Of a stretch of 64,000 nt of DNA, positions 17,384 to 25,587 are shown one piece after another (position 1 is the first letter of the stretch; every line of letters starts with the position of its first letter). Made by a program: the position numbers and the translations under genes. This DNA comes from Micromonospora tulbaghiae. Lineage in GTDB: Bacteria > Actinomycetota > Actinomycetes > Mycobacteriales > Micromonosporaceae. The stretch is from assembly GCF_900091605.1 (NCBI RefSeq), contig NZ_FMCQ01000011.1, positions 62,001-126,000 on the forward strand. Reading direction: 5' to 3'. The notes under the pieces are model-generated. The model was not told the DNA's origin. It worked only from the letters and a program-made list of their open reading frames with translations, and did no database searches.

Positions 17384-17433
17384 TTGACAGCTTTCGACGC
17401 CCGGCCTACGTTCAGGGCGCTACCGGCCGGTAG
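17384..17433 (+). promoter_or_regulatory. Promoter with palindromic operator for the secreted hydrolase gene
   Basis: TTGACA (17384-17389) and TACGTT (17407-17412) are separated by exactly 17 bases, a good sigma-70/HrdB-type promoter. Eight bases after the -10 element comes a perfect 14-base palindrome CTACCGGCCGGTAG (17420-17433) covering the expected start of transcription. This is the classic place for a TetR/MarR-like repressor. The gene begins at 17493. Confidence 0.65.
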
Positions 17434-17492
17434 GCATCCGTCCCGCGTCGTCACCCCCGTCCCGGGGTGGCACCCGTCCCCGGGGAGCAGCG

Positions 17493-18851
17493 ATGCAGCC
17501 CTCACCCGTCCGCCGCCGGCTGCTCGCCGTCGGTACGGTCCTCGCGCTGGCGCTCGGCCTGACCGGCGCGGCACCCGCCGCCGCCGGCGGCCGTGACGAC
17601 GGCAGCGGCCCGCTGCCCGGCTACACCATCGTCAACCCGCCGCTGCCGCCGCTCGTCGTCGGCGGGGCCGCCACCACCGTGCGGCAGGGCGTGCACGCGA
17701 ACGCCGGGTACATCATCGAGATCCCGGCGCGCTGGAACGGCGACCTGGTCATGTGGGCGCACGGTTACCGCGGCCAGGGCACCGAGCTGTCGCCGGAGCC
17801 GCCCGCCTTCGAGCTGCGGCAGCGCCTGATCGCGCAGGGGTACGCGTGGGCGTCGTCGTCGTACGACCGCAACGGCTACGACGTGCGCTCCGGCGTACGC
17901 GGCACCCGCGCCCTGGCCGATCTGTTCAGCCGTACCGTCCGGCGCCCGCACCGGGTGCTCGTCGCCGGTGTTTCGATGGGCGGCCACGTCATCGGCCGGT
18001 CGCTGGAGCAGTACCCGGGCTACTACGCCGGGGCGCTGCCGATGTGCGGGGTGCTCGGCGACCAGGAGCTGTTCGACTTCTTCCTGGACTACAACCTGGT
18101 CGCGCAGGCGCTGGCCGGGGTGCGCGCGTACCCGACGCCGGCCGACTACCTGACCTCGGCGGTGCCCCGGATCCAGGTCACGCTCGGCCTGGCCGGGCTG
18201 ACGCCGGGCGGCCCGGACACCACCAACGACCTGGGCAAGCAACTGCGCGCGGTCACAGTGGAGCGCTCCGGCGGGCCGCGGCCGGGCGCGGACTCCGCGT
18301 TCGCGGTGTGGAAGGACTTCCTGTTCGGCATCGCCGTCAGCGAGGCGGACGGCTCCCCCGCCCGCCGTCCCGGTCAGCTCGCCACGAACCTGTTCACCCG
18401 GTACGCGCCGAACCAGCCGGTGAACCTCGACGCCACGGTGCAGCGGGTCGCGCCGGAGAACCTGCGCCAGCGGCTCTCGCCCGGCCTGACCGAGGTGCCC
18501 CGGATCGCGGGGCGGCCCACCGCGCCGGTGCTCAGCCTGCACGGGCTCGGCGACCTGTTCGTGCCGTTCGGGATGGAGCAGGCGTACGCCCGGGACGTGG
18601 CCAGGCACGGCCGGTCCCGGCTGCTGGTGCAGCGGGCGGTGCGCACCGCGCAGCACTGCGAGTTCAGCCCGGCCGAGGCCGGCGCCGCGTGGGACGACCT
18701 GGCTCGCTGGGTCCGCACCGGCAAGCGCCCGGCCGGTGACGCGGTCACCGACCGGCGCGCGGTGGCGGCGCCGGACTTCGGCTGCCGGTTCAGCGACCAC
18801 GCCGCCCGGGCCGCCGGCGCCGGCACCCGCCTGCTCTACCCGCCCTGCTGA
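17493..18851 (+). CDS. Secreted alpha/beta hydrolase
   Basis: Exported hydrolase of 452 residues with a Sec-type signal (RRRLLAVGTVLALALGLTGAAPAAA, residues 7-31). The fold shows LVMWAHGYRGQG (oxyanion region), the nucleophile elbow GVSMGGH with Ser near residue 164, Asp in HGLGDLFVPF near residue 352 and His in TAQHCEFSPAE near residue 389. Two Cys (QHC and FGC/PPC near the end) may form a disulfide. It resembles actinobacterial secreted esterases/peptidase-S9-like proteins. The substrate is not evident. GGGGAG precedes the ATG by 5 bases. It has its own promoter and palindromic operator. Confidence 0.85.
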   Translation: MQPSPVRRRLLAVGTVLALALGLTGAAPAAAGGRDDGSGPLPGYTIVNPPLPPLVVGGAATTVRQGVHANAGYIIEIPARWNGDLVMWAHGYRGQGTELSPEPPAFELRQRLIAQGYAWASSSYDRNGYDVRSGVRGTRALADLFSRTVRRPHRVLVAGVSMGGHVIGRSLEQYPGYYAGALPMCGVLGDQELFDFFLDYNLVAQALAGVRAYPTPADYLTSAVPRIQVTLGLAGLTPGGPDTTNDLGKQLRAVTVERSGGPRPGADSAFAVWKDFLFGIAVSEADGSPARRPGQLATNLFTRYAPNQPVNLDATVQRVAPENLRQRLSPGLTEVPRIAGRPTAPVLSLHGLGDLFVPFGMEQAYARDVARHGRSRLLVQRAVRTAQHCEFSPAEAGAAWDDLARWVRTGKRPAGDAVTDRRAVAAPDFGCRFSDHAARAAGAGTRLLYPPC

Positions 18852-18859
18852 GCCTGCCC

Positions 18860-19639
18860 TCAGTCCTCCGCCCGGCCGTACCAGCCACCCCGGTAGACGG
18901 TGCCCTGCGGGGCCGCCTGCGGCTCCGGCTCCAGCTGCGGCTCCGGCTGCTGCGGCACGTCGCCGGCGGTGCGGCGGGAGCGGCGGACCCGGCTGACCAC
19001 GAACCAGCAGACACCGGCCGCCACGGCCACGATGACGACCTTCTGGAACGTGCCCGCGTACGCCTCGACCACGTGCCACTGCTCGCCCAGCAGGTAACCG
19101 GCGAGCACGAACGTGGTGTTCCAGATCAGGCTGCCCAGCGCGGTGTAGAGCAGGAAGACCGGCACCGGCATCCGTTCCACCCCGGCCGGGATGGAGATGA
19201 GACTGCGGAAGATCGGAATCATCCGGCCGAAGAACACCGCCTTGACGCCGTGGCGCAGGAACCACGCCTCGGTGCGGTCCACGTCCTCCAGCTTGATCAG
19301 CGGCAGCCGCGCGGCCAGGGCACGCATCCGGTCCCGCCCGAGGGCCGCGCCGATGTAGTAGAGCGCCAGCGCGCCGACGATCGACCCGAGCGTGGTCCAG
19401 AAGATGGCGCCGGCCAGGCTCATCCTGCCCTGGCTCGCGGTGAAGCCGGCAAGCGGCAGGATCACCTCGCTGGGGATGGGCGGGAACAGGTTCTCCAGGG
19501 CCACCGCGAGGCCGGCGCCCGGACCACCGAGCCGTTCCATCAGGCCGGTGACCCAGCCGGCCACTCCGTCGCCGGTCGGTTCCGCGGCCCGCGAGGTGCT
19601 CACCCGGGGGACGGCGAGCAGCTGTGCGTTTCCGATCAT
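18860..19639 (-). CDS. DedA family membrane protein
   Basis: Inner-membrane protein of 259 residues (DedA/SNARE-associated domain, PF09335), a family linked to lipid scrambling/undecaprenyl-phosphate recycling. ATG at 19639 (MIGNAQLLAV) is chosen. Signature elements are ENLFPPIPSEVILPLAGF (amphipathic re-entrant loop with Glu), FWTTLGSIVGALALYYIG, and the downstream FFGRMIPIFRSLISIPAGVERM with paired Arg. The C-terminus is cytoplasmic, basic (RVRRSRRTAGD), then a PEPQLEPEPQ low-complexity stretch. It is divergent from the nitrilase-fold gene. Confidence 0.92.
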   Translation of the reverse strand: MIGNAQLLAVPRVSTSRAAEPTGDGVAGWVTGLMERLGGPGAGLAVALENLFPPIPSEVILPLAGFTASQGRMSLAGAIFWTTLGSIVGALALYYIGAALGRDRMRALAARLPLIKLEDVDRTEAWFLRHGVKAVFFGRMIPIFRSLISIPAGVERMPVPVFLLYTALGSLIWNTTFVLAGYLLGEQWHVVEAYAGTFQKVVIVAVAAGVCWFVVSRVRRSRRTAGDVPQQPEPQLEPEPQAAPQGTVYRGGWYGRAED

Positions 19640-19705
19640 CGGACCAACGTTACGGGGCGAAGCCGCGGACGACCACGCGTCATGGAAACCATTATCGTGT
19701 AGGCC

Positions 19706-20398
19706 ATGCGTACGCCGTTGCGGATCGCCGTCGCCCAGCCGTTGACCCGCTCCCTCGACGTCGAGGGCAACGCCGACCGGCACGCCGACGCGGTGCGCGC
19801 CGCCTCGGCCCGCGTGGTGGTGTTCCCGGAGATGTCGCTGACCGGGTACGAGCTGACCGCCGCGCCGCTGGACCCGGCCGACCCGAGGCTCGCGCCGCTG
19901 CGTGCGGCCTGCGCCGACACCGGGACGCTGGCGCTGGCCGGGGCGCCGGTGCCCGGGCCGCACATCGGGGTGCTCGCGGTCGACGCCGACGGCGTGCGGG
20001 TCGCGTACCGGAAGATGTGTCTGGGTGGCGCGGAGCCGCGGCACATGCGACCGGGCCCGGAGCCGGCGGTGCTCGATGTGGACGGCTGGCGGCTGGGCCT
20101 GGCGGTGTGCAAGGACACCGGGATGCCGGAGCACGCGGCGGCGACGGTGGCACTCGGCGCGGACGCCTACCTGGCGGGGGTGCTGGAGTCGGCCGAGGAC
20201 GCGGCGGTGCCGGACGAACGCGCCCGCCGCGTCGCCGCCGCGCACGGGGTGTGGGTGGTGACGGCGAGTTTCGCCGGCTCGACCGGTGGCGGGTACGCGC
20301 GGGCCGCCGGCGGTTCGGGGATCTGGTCGCCGGACGGCGAGCCGGTGGTCCGGGCCGGCACGGGAGTCGGCGAGGTGGTCACCGCCACGCTGCGGTGA
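19706..20398 (+). CDS. Carbon-nitrogen hydrolase (nitrilase superfamily)
   Basis: Cytoplasmic hydrolase of 230 residues with the complete nitrilase-fold triad: Glu in VVVFPEMSLTGYEL (about residue 43), Lys in YRKMCLGGAEP (about residue 103) and Cys in GLAVCKDTGMPE (about residue 136). The Cys motif CKDT differs from the usual CYDxRFPE, so the substrate is likely a small amide other than omega-amidase substrates. Slightly short for the family (usual 260-280). It ends 3 bases from the convergent kinase gene. Confidence 0.87.
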   Translation: MRTPLRIAVAQPLTRSLDVEGNADRHADAVRAASARVVVFPEMSLTGYELTAAPLDPADPRLAPLRAACADTGTLALAGAPVPGPHIGVLAVDADGVRVAYRKMCLGGAEPRHMRPGPEPAVLDVDGWRLGLAVCKDTGMPEHAAATVALGADAYLAGVLESAEDAAVPDERARRVAAAHGVWVVTASFAGSTGGGYARAAGGSGIWSPDGEPVVRAGTGVGEVVTATLR

Positions 20399-20401
20399 CG
20401 C

Positions 20402-21844
20402 TCAACCCTCGTCGGCGCCGCCGCGCAGCCGCTCGTAGCCGTCGATCAGCTTCCGCAACGCTGCGGCGGTGACCGGGTCGATCTTGTCGTCCTCGGCCGC
20501 GTCCTCGATCTTCTCGCGCAGGTCCTCGACCCGCTTGTCCCGGTCCTTCGGCTTGCCCCGCTCCAGCTCGGCGGCCTTCTTCCGCAGGTCGTCAGCCGTC
20601 TTGCGGTCGACCAGCCCGATCGCCTCGGCCCGGTCGAGCAGCTCACCGAACCGGTCGCCGAGCTGACGCAGCGTCACCGGTTCGGATGCCGTCGACGGCG
20701 GGGCGGCGCTGCTGGGTTCGGGGACGGGCGGTTCGGCGGCGCCGGTCGACGGGCCGGCGGTGGGCGCGGCGGCCGGCGGGGTGCCGGAGCCGTCGCCCCA
20801 CACCAGCGAGCCGACCACGGCGAGCAGCAGCACCACGGCACCGGCGACGAGCAGCCCGAACAGCCGGTTCGACGAGACCGCCGGGCGCGACGGCGCGACG
20901 GGACGTGCCGGCGGGACCGGGCGGGACGCGGCGGCCGGGGACCGCTCGACGAGGGTGGGCGGGTGCGCCACCGGCGCCACGGTGGGCAGGACCGCGGTCG
21001 GCGGATCCACCGGACGGCCCGCGCCGAGCCGCTCGGCGAGCCGGGCCGCTGTGGGCCGCCGCTCCGGGTCCATCGCGAGGCAGGCCAGGACCAGGTCGGC
21101 GACCTCCGGCGGCAGGCCGGGCACCCGCAGCGGCGGCACCGCCGGCCGGTTGCGCCGCACGTCCAGCACGTCGTCCCAGCTGCGCACCGGCAGCGGCGCC
21201 CGGCCGGTGAGGCTGCGGTACAGCAGTACGCCGAGCGCGTACACGTCGCCGGCCGGGTTCGCGGGGCCGGGGTCGAGGCGTTCCGGGGCGAAGTAGGCGG
21301 GGGTGCCCATCAGCAGCGCGCCGGGCTGCCCGGTGACCGGGTGCGGGCCGGCGGGCGCGGCGATGCCGAAGTCGAGCACTTTCGCGCCGGTCTCGGTGAG
21401 CATCACGTTGGCCGGCTTGACGTCGCGGTGCACCACGCCGATCCGGTGCGCCGCGGCCAGCGCCCCGGCGACCTGCCCGGCCGTGCGGACCGCATCCGGC
21501 CAGGCCAGCGGCCCGCCGGCCAGCCGGTCGGCGAGCGTCTGGCCCTCCACCAGCTCCATCACCAGGTACGGGACCACGACGCCGCTGTCCAGCGTCGCCT
21601 CGCCGTAGTCGTACACCTGGGTGACGTGCGGGTGGGTGAGCCGCGCCGCCGCGCGGGCCTCGCGCTGGATGACCGCCCGCAGTTGCGGGTCGGCGGCGAG
21701 CTGCCCGGCGAGGGCCTTGACCGCGACGGGCCGGTGCAGCACCTCGTCGTCGGCGCGCCACACCTCGGACATCCCGCCGAGACCGATGCGTTCGCGCAGG
21801 ACGTATCGGTCGTGCAGGCGCAGGGCGGACGTGAACGGCGACAT
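20402..21844 (-). CDS. Membrane Ser/Thr protein kinase (Hanks type)
   Basis: Transmembrane eukaryotic-like kinase of 480 residues. The kinase domain (about residues 10-270) has GLGGMSEVWRA (Gly loop), VAVKAL (Lys), GVVHRDVKPANVML (catalytic loop HRD), KVLDFGIA (DFG) and GTPAYFAPERLD (APE). A Pro-rich juxtamembrane stretch is followed by one membrane helix (LFGLLVAGAVVLLLAVVGSLVW, about residues 330-350). The extracellular part is a Pro/Ser/Thr linker plus a charged helical domain (RFGELLDRAEAIGLVDRKTADDLRKKAAELERGK), not PASTA repeats. The ligand is unknown. It is the last of several minus-strand genes. Confidence 0.93.
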   Translation of the reverse strand: MSPFTSALRLHDRYVLRERIGLGGMSEVWRADDEVLHRPVAVKALAGQLAADPQLRAVIQREARAAARLTHPHVTQVYDYGEATLDSGVVVPYLVMELVEGQTLADRLAGGPLAWPDAVRTAGQVAGALAAAHRIGVVHRDVKPANVMLTETGAKVLDFGIAAPAGPHPVTGQPGALLMGTPAYFAPERLDPGPANPAGDVYALGVLLYRSLTGRAPLPVRSWDDVLDVRRNRPAVPPLRVPGLPPEVADLVLACLAMDPERRPTAARLAERLGAGRPVDPPTAVLPTVAPVAHPPTLVERSPAAASRPVPPARPVAPSRPAVSSNRLFGLLVAGAVVLLLAVVGSLVWGDGSGTPPAAAPTAGPSTGAAEPPVPEPSSAAPPSTASEPVTLRQLGDRFGELLDRAEAIGLVDRKTADDLRKKAAELERGKPKDRDKRVEDLREKIEDAAEDDKIDPVTAAALRKLIDGYERLRGGADEG

Positions 21845-21906
21845 GATGCCTCCAGTCTGCCCGTCCGGGCCCCGTGCCCGTCAACCGTCCGGCGGGGGTG
21901 CCCGGG

Positions 21907-22788
21907 TCAGGGCTTGCGGGCGACCCCGCCGTACATGCTGACCTCGATCACCGACGGGCGCGGCTCGGGCTCGCCGTCGGCGCGCCACTCGGCGACCGAG
22001 CAGACGCCCGGCTCGACCAGCTCCAGCCCGTCGAAGAAGCGCACGACCTCCTCCCGGCTGCGCAAGTTGATCACGCCGTGCGGGCCGCCGCCGCGGGCCG
22101 CCGCCTTCGCCTCGGCGGCCACCTCGGCCGGCAGGTAGTCGTGGGTGGCGTGCGAGGCGGCCAGGTAGCTGCCGTCGGGCAGGGCGTCCAGCAGCCGGCC
22201 GACGATCGCGTACGGGTCTTCGCCGTCGGGCACGAAGTGCAGCACCGCCAGCAGCATCAACGCCACCGGCTGGGAGAAGTCCAGCGTGCGGCGCAGGTCG
22301 GGGTGGGCGAGGATGCCCTCCGGGTCACGCAGGTCCGCGTCGAGGTAGGCGGTGGCGCCCTCGGCGGAGCTGGTGAGCAGCGCGCGGGCGTGGGCCAGCA
22401 CGATCGGGTCGTTGTCGACGTAGACCACCCGGGCGCGCGGGTCGGTCGCCTGCGCCACCTCGTGCGTGTTGTCGGCGGTGGGGATGCCCGTGCCGATGTC
22501 CAGGAACTGCCGGATGCCCGCCTCGCCGGCCAGATGGCGCACCGCGCGGCGCAGGAACCGCCGGTTCTCCAGGGCGCTGATCCGGATGGTCGGGAACCGC
22601 GCGGCCATCGCGTCGCCGGAGTCGCGGTCGGCCTGGAAGTTGTCCTTGCCGCCGAGCCAGTAGTTGTACCGGCGGGCGGGATGCGCCACCGTGGTGTCGA
22701 TCCGGCCGGCGAGTGGCCCGGAATCGGGTGCCGTACCTGGTGCGTCGCTGGTCAAGGCCGCCTCCACGACTCGCGTGCCACCGTCCAC
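21907..22788 (-). CDS. SAM-dependent methyltransferase, PF04672 (DUF574) type
   Basis: Protein of 293 residues of the large actinobacterial SAM-methyltransferase family PF04672. Markers are the N-terminal PARRYNYWLGGKDNFQADRD, the SAM-binding FLDIGTGIPTADNTHEVAQ (motif I), VVYVDNDPIVLAHARALL (motif II acidic residue) and LMLLAVLHFVPDGEDP. Members are commonly encoded near DUF397/DUF5753 regulators and their substrates are mostly unknown. Here it follows, on the same strand, the DUF5753 helix-turn-helix gene with a 43-base gap, suggesting co-expression. Confidence 0.9.
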   Translation of the reverse strand: MDGGTRVVEAALTSDAPGTAPDSGPLAGRIDTTVAHPARRYNYWLGGKDNFQADRDSGDAMAARFPTIRISALENRRFLRRAVRHLAGEAGIRQFLDIGTGIPTADNTHEVAQATDPRARVVYVDNDPIVLAHARALLTSSAEGATAYLDADLRDPEGILAHPDLRRTLDFSQPVALMLLAVLHFVPDGEDPYAIVGRLLDALPDGSYLAASHATHDYLPAEVAAEAKAAARGGGPHGVINLRSREEVVRFFDGLELVEPGVCSVAEWRADGEPEPRPSVIEVSMYGGVARKP

Positions 22789-22831
22789 TGTCTCCGATCG
22801 GCGGTCATGCTACTGCCCGCCACCGCGCCGG

Positions 22832-23719
22832 TCAGACCGGGTACAGCTCGTCGCGCATGCGGGCCAGCAGCTCGGGGGTCCGCTCCGGCGGCGCGGCCTC
22901 CACGCACAGCCGTTCCATCGCCTCGGCGTAGAAGTCGAGGTCGTCGCGCTTGTCGAGGTAGATGGCGCTGGTCAGCTGCTCGATGTAGACGATGTCCGGC
23001 AGGTCGGCGTCACCGAAGCGCAGGATGCTGAACGCGCCGCTGGCCGCGGCGTGCCCACCGGCGGCGAACGGGACGATCTGCAACCGTACGTGCGGGCCGG
23101 AGGTCGCCTCGATCAGCGCGTCCATCTGCTCCCGCATCACCGCGGCGCCGCCGATCGGGCGGCGCAGCACCGCCTCGTCGAGCACCGCCCACAGCTGCGG
23201 CGGGTTCGCCCGCCGCAGCAGCTCCTTGCGCTGCATCCGCAGCTCCACCCGCCGGTCCAGCTCCGCCGCCGACGCGCCGCGGTGGCCGAGCAGGATCACC
23301 TGCCGGGCGTACGCGGCGGTCTGCAACAGGCCGGGTACGAACTGCACCTCGTAGGTGCGGATCAGCGCGGCGGCCGCCTCCAGGCCCAGGTACGACTGGA
23401 ACCAGGCGGGGAGCACGTCGCCGTAGCGGTGCCACCAGCCCGGGCTGTTCGCGTCCCGGGCCAGCTTGAGCAGCGCGTCGCGGTCCTCCGGCGTGGTGAC
23501 GCCGTAGAGCGTGAGCAGGTCGGCCACGTCGCGCTCCTTGAAGCCGACCCGGCCCAGCTCCATCCGGCTGATCTTCGACTCCGACGAGCGGATCTCCCAG
23601 CCGGCGGTCTCACGGCTGACCCCGGCGCTCTCCCGCAGCCGGCGCAGCTGCCCGCCGAGGAGCATGCGCAGCACTGTCGGCCCGCTTGTCGGACCACCCT
23701 CGACGGGCACCGTCGCCAC
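22832..23719 (-). CDS. XRE-family helix-turn-helix regulator with DUF5753
   Basis: DNA-binding regulator of 295 residues. The N-terminal HTH (LGGQLRRLRESAGVSRETAGWEIRSSESKISRMELGRVGF, about residues 21-60) is of the XRE/Cro type. The rest is the DUF5753 ligand-like domain with the common ANSPGWWHRYGDVLPAWFQSYLGLE and RTYEVQFVPGLLQTAAYAR motifs. Such proteins work with small DUF397 partners in actinobacterial development and antibiotic control (BldB/WhiJ-like systems). The DUF397 gene lies just upstream on the same strand. GTG start with a weak ribosome site. Confidence 0.92.
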   Translation of the reverse strand: MATVPVEGGPTSGPTVLRMLLGGQLRRLRESAGVSRETAGWEIRSSESKISRMELGRVGFKERDVADLLTLYGVTTPEDRDALLKLARDANSPGWWHRYGDVLPAWFQSYLGLEAAAALIRTYEVQFVPGLLQTAAYARQVILLGHRGASAAELDRRVELRMQRKELLRRANPPQLWAVLDEAVLRRPIGGAAVMREQMDALIEATSGPHVRLQIVPFAAGGHAAASGAFSILRFGDADLPDIVYIEQLTSAIYLDKRDDLDFYAEAMERLCVEAAPPERTPELLARMRDELYPV

Positions 23720-23824
23720 CTGACCGCCCTCGCATCCCGACCGCCCCGGCCGGGCACCCTCCCGGACCGACGAGTAAGCATGCCATGAACCGACAGTGAG
23801 GTGAACTCCTCCGGACGGACGGAG

Positions 23825-24079
23825 TCAGTCCCGTGTACGGGACGGCGGGATCAGGTGGTCGAAGTCGCCGTCCCGGGCGCCGAGCACGAACGCGGCGATC
23901 TCGTCCACTGTGTAGATCAGCGCCGGGCCCTCGGGATGCCGGGAGTTGCGGACCGCGATGCCGCCGCCGGGCAACTCGGCCAGTTCGACGCAGTTGCCGC
24001 TGGGGTTGCTACGGCGGCTCTTCAGCCAGCGCATCGGTGGCAACTCGGTCGCGGGCACGCCGTTCGGGGGTTGCTGCAT
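23825..24079 (-). CDS. DUF397 protein
   Basis: Small DUF397 protein of 84 residues, the usual partner of XRE-DUF5753 regulators. The core is LKSRRSNPSGNCVELAELPGGGIAVRNSRHPEGPALIYTVDEIAAFV, with the conserved SxxxGNCVE and the D-E-x-x-AF end. It precedes the regulator gene by 105 bases, the reverse of the more common order. Two short elements upstream (palindrome at 24157-24168 and direct repeats at 24165-24184) may be its operator. Confidence 0.92.
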   Translation of the reverse strand: MQQPPNGVPATELPPMRWLKSRRSNPSGNCVELAELPGGGIAVRNSRHPEGPALIYTVDEIAAFVLGARDGDFDHLIPPSRTRD

Positions 24080-24156
24080 GGGCGTCCTTCGGGATGAGCC
24101 AGCCGAGGCCGCGGGGAGGAGCGGTGGGTGGCGACGTCTGTCGACTGAGGAGTGAG

Positions 24157-24184
24157 ATGCACGTGCATCTGCTATTGCATCTGC
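24157..24184. promoter_or_regulatory. Palindrome and direct repeats between DUF397 and GGDEF genes
   Basis: A perfect 12-base palindrome ATGCACGTGCAT (24157-24168) runs into two direct copies of GCATCTGC (24165-24172 and 24177-24184). They sit in a stretch markedly richer in A/T than its surroundings, 78-105 bases upstream of the DUF397 start and about 120-150 bases upstream of the GGDEF start. This is a plausible binding site for the neighbouring XRE regulator. Confidence 0.5.
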
Positions 24185-24305
24185 AATGGACAGAGAGCAT
24201 GATAACCGAAATACGGTGTGCCGGTTCGTTCACGCACGGTGACCCGAGCCCGGCCCCGGGACGCCGCTCTACGCGGCTTCGGGACTGCGGTGAGGAGGAC
24301 GCGCG

Positions 24306-24941
24306 TTGGCGGATCCGATGACCATCGCCTCCGGCATCTCCGCGGCGGGCGCGCTCGTCTCCGCCTGGCAGTTACGCCGCCGCGCGCTGCGCGCCGAGGC
24401 CGAGATCGAGCTGCTCCAGGCCGAGCTGGCCGCCGAGCGGCACGCCGCCAGCCACGACCCGCTCACCGGGCTGCCCAACCGACGCGCGTTCTTCCGGCTG
24501 GCCGCCGCCCTGCTCACCGACCCCGCCGGTCAGCCACTCGTCGCGGTCGTGCTCGACCTGGACAACTTCAAGCAGGTCAACGACCGCTACGGGCACGCCG
24601 CCGGGGACCAGGTGCTGGTCAGCGTGGCGCAGCGGCTCGCCGCGTTCGCCGGCCCCAACCTGGTCGCCCGGCTCGGCGGCGACGAGTTCGCCGGCCTGCT
24701 GGCCAGCCCCACGGCGGACCGCCGGTGGATCGAGCACGCCACCCGGCGGCTCTGCGAGGCGCTCGCCGCGCCGATCCCGCTGGGCACGCGCAGCATCCAG
24801 GTCACCGCCTCGGTCGGGCTCGCGCCGGTGCACTGCCCCACCCAGCTCACCGACGCGCTCTGCCGCGCCGACGCGGCCATGTACGAGGCGAAGACGCTCG
24901 GCCCCGCCCGCCCGGCCCGCCAGCTCGTCGCGGAGTGCTGA
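24306..24941 (+). CDS. GGDEF-domain diguanylate cyclase
   Basis: Protein of 211 residues that would make cyclic di-GMP. A short N-terminal hydrophobic/helical segment (ASGISAAGALVSAW then a basic, heptad-like RALRAEAEIELLQAELAAERH) may form a coiled coil. The catalytic domain starts at DPLTGLPNRRAFF, with LDLDNFKQVNDRYGHAAGD (metal/substrate) and the intact active-site loop LGGDEF. The RxxD inhibitory site normally five residues before GGDEF is absent (sequence there is PNLVAR), so product inhibition may be lacking. TTG start at 24306 is supported by GAGGAGG with a 7-base spacer. Confidence 0.9.
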   Translation: MADPMTIASGISAAGALVSAWQLRRRALRAEAEIELLQAELAAERHAASHDPLTGLPNRRAFFRLAAALLTDPAGQPLVAVVLDLDNFKQVNDRYGHAAGDQVLVSVAQRLAAFAGPNLVARLGGDEFAGLLASPTADRRWIEHATRRLCEALAAPIPLGTRSIQVTASVGLAPVHCPTQLTDALCRADAAMYEAKTLGPARPARQLVAEC

Positions 24942-25023
24942 ACAGGCTGAGCCAGGCTCGTCGCGCGGCGCTGAGCCGGGTCCGCCGGCTCGTCGCGGTG
25001 CCGGCCGGGCTCGGTCCGGCCGG

Positions 25024-25518
25024 TCAGCGCCAGCCGTAGCCGGCGCGCAACGCCTGCCCGACCCGGTCGAACCGAGGCCGGTCCAGCACCGCGCCCTCGC
25101 GGCGGATGCTGTCCTCGCGCATGGTGAGCACCCGGTCCAGGCGTACCCAGCTCGGCCGGTTGTCCCGGTCCCACTCCCCCGGGCCGAGCGCCAGCCAGTG
25201 CCGCTGACCGTCCCGGTCGCTCTGACTGGACAGCATCAGCCCGAACAGCGTGCGGCTGTGCCGGCCGACCACCAGCACCGGGCGGTCCTTGCCCTGACGC
25301 GGGTCGTCCTCGTAGGGCACCCAGGTCCAGACGATCTCGCCCGGGTCGGCCTGGCCGTCCGGCTCCGGGGCGTACGACAGCTCGCGGCGCTGCAACGCGC
25401 TGACCTGACGGCGGCGCGCGACCTGGGCCGGGATCGGCCCGCCGGTGCGGGCCGGGGCGGGCACGCCCCGGGTGATCCGGCCGAGCCGGGACGCCACGTT
25501 CTTCAACAGACCTGCCAC
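25024..25518 (-). CDS. PemK/MazF-like protein without adjacent antitoxin
   Basis: Protein of 164 residues with a C-terminal PemK/MazF-type domain: GEIVWTWVPYEDDPRQGKDRPVLVVGR corresponds to the toxin beta-strands (usually GDIVWVDLDPxxGxEQxGxRPVLV), followed by LMLSSQ and later RPSWVRLDRVLT. MazF toxins are mRNA interferases. The ~60-residue basic N-terminal extension is unusual for MazF. No antitoxin gene is adjacent on either side, so it may be a stand-alone family member rather than part of a toxin-antitoxin pair. Divergent from the NUDIX gene. Confidence 0.75.
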   Translation of the reverse strand: MAGLLKNVASRLGRITRGVPAPARTGGPIPAQVARRRQVSALQRRELSYAPEPDGQADPGEIVWTWVPYEDDPRQGKDRPVLVVGRHSRTLFGLMLSSQSDRDGQRHWLALGPGEWDRDNRPSWVRLDRVLTMREDSIRREGAVLDRPRFDRVGQALRAGYGWR

Positions 25519-25587
25519 GGCGGGCAGCCTAGTCGGCGGTGCCCGGCGGTCGCGAGGCGGCGCGGCCCCCTTCCCTAGGCTGGGAGC

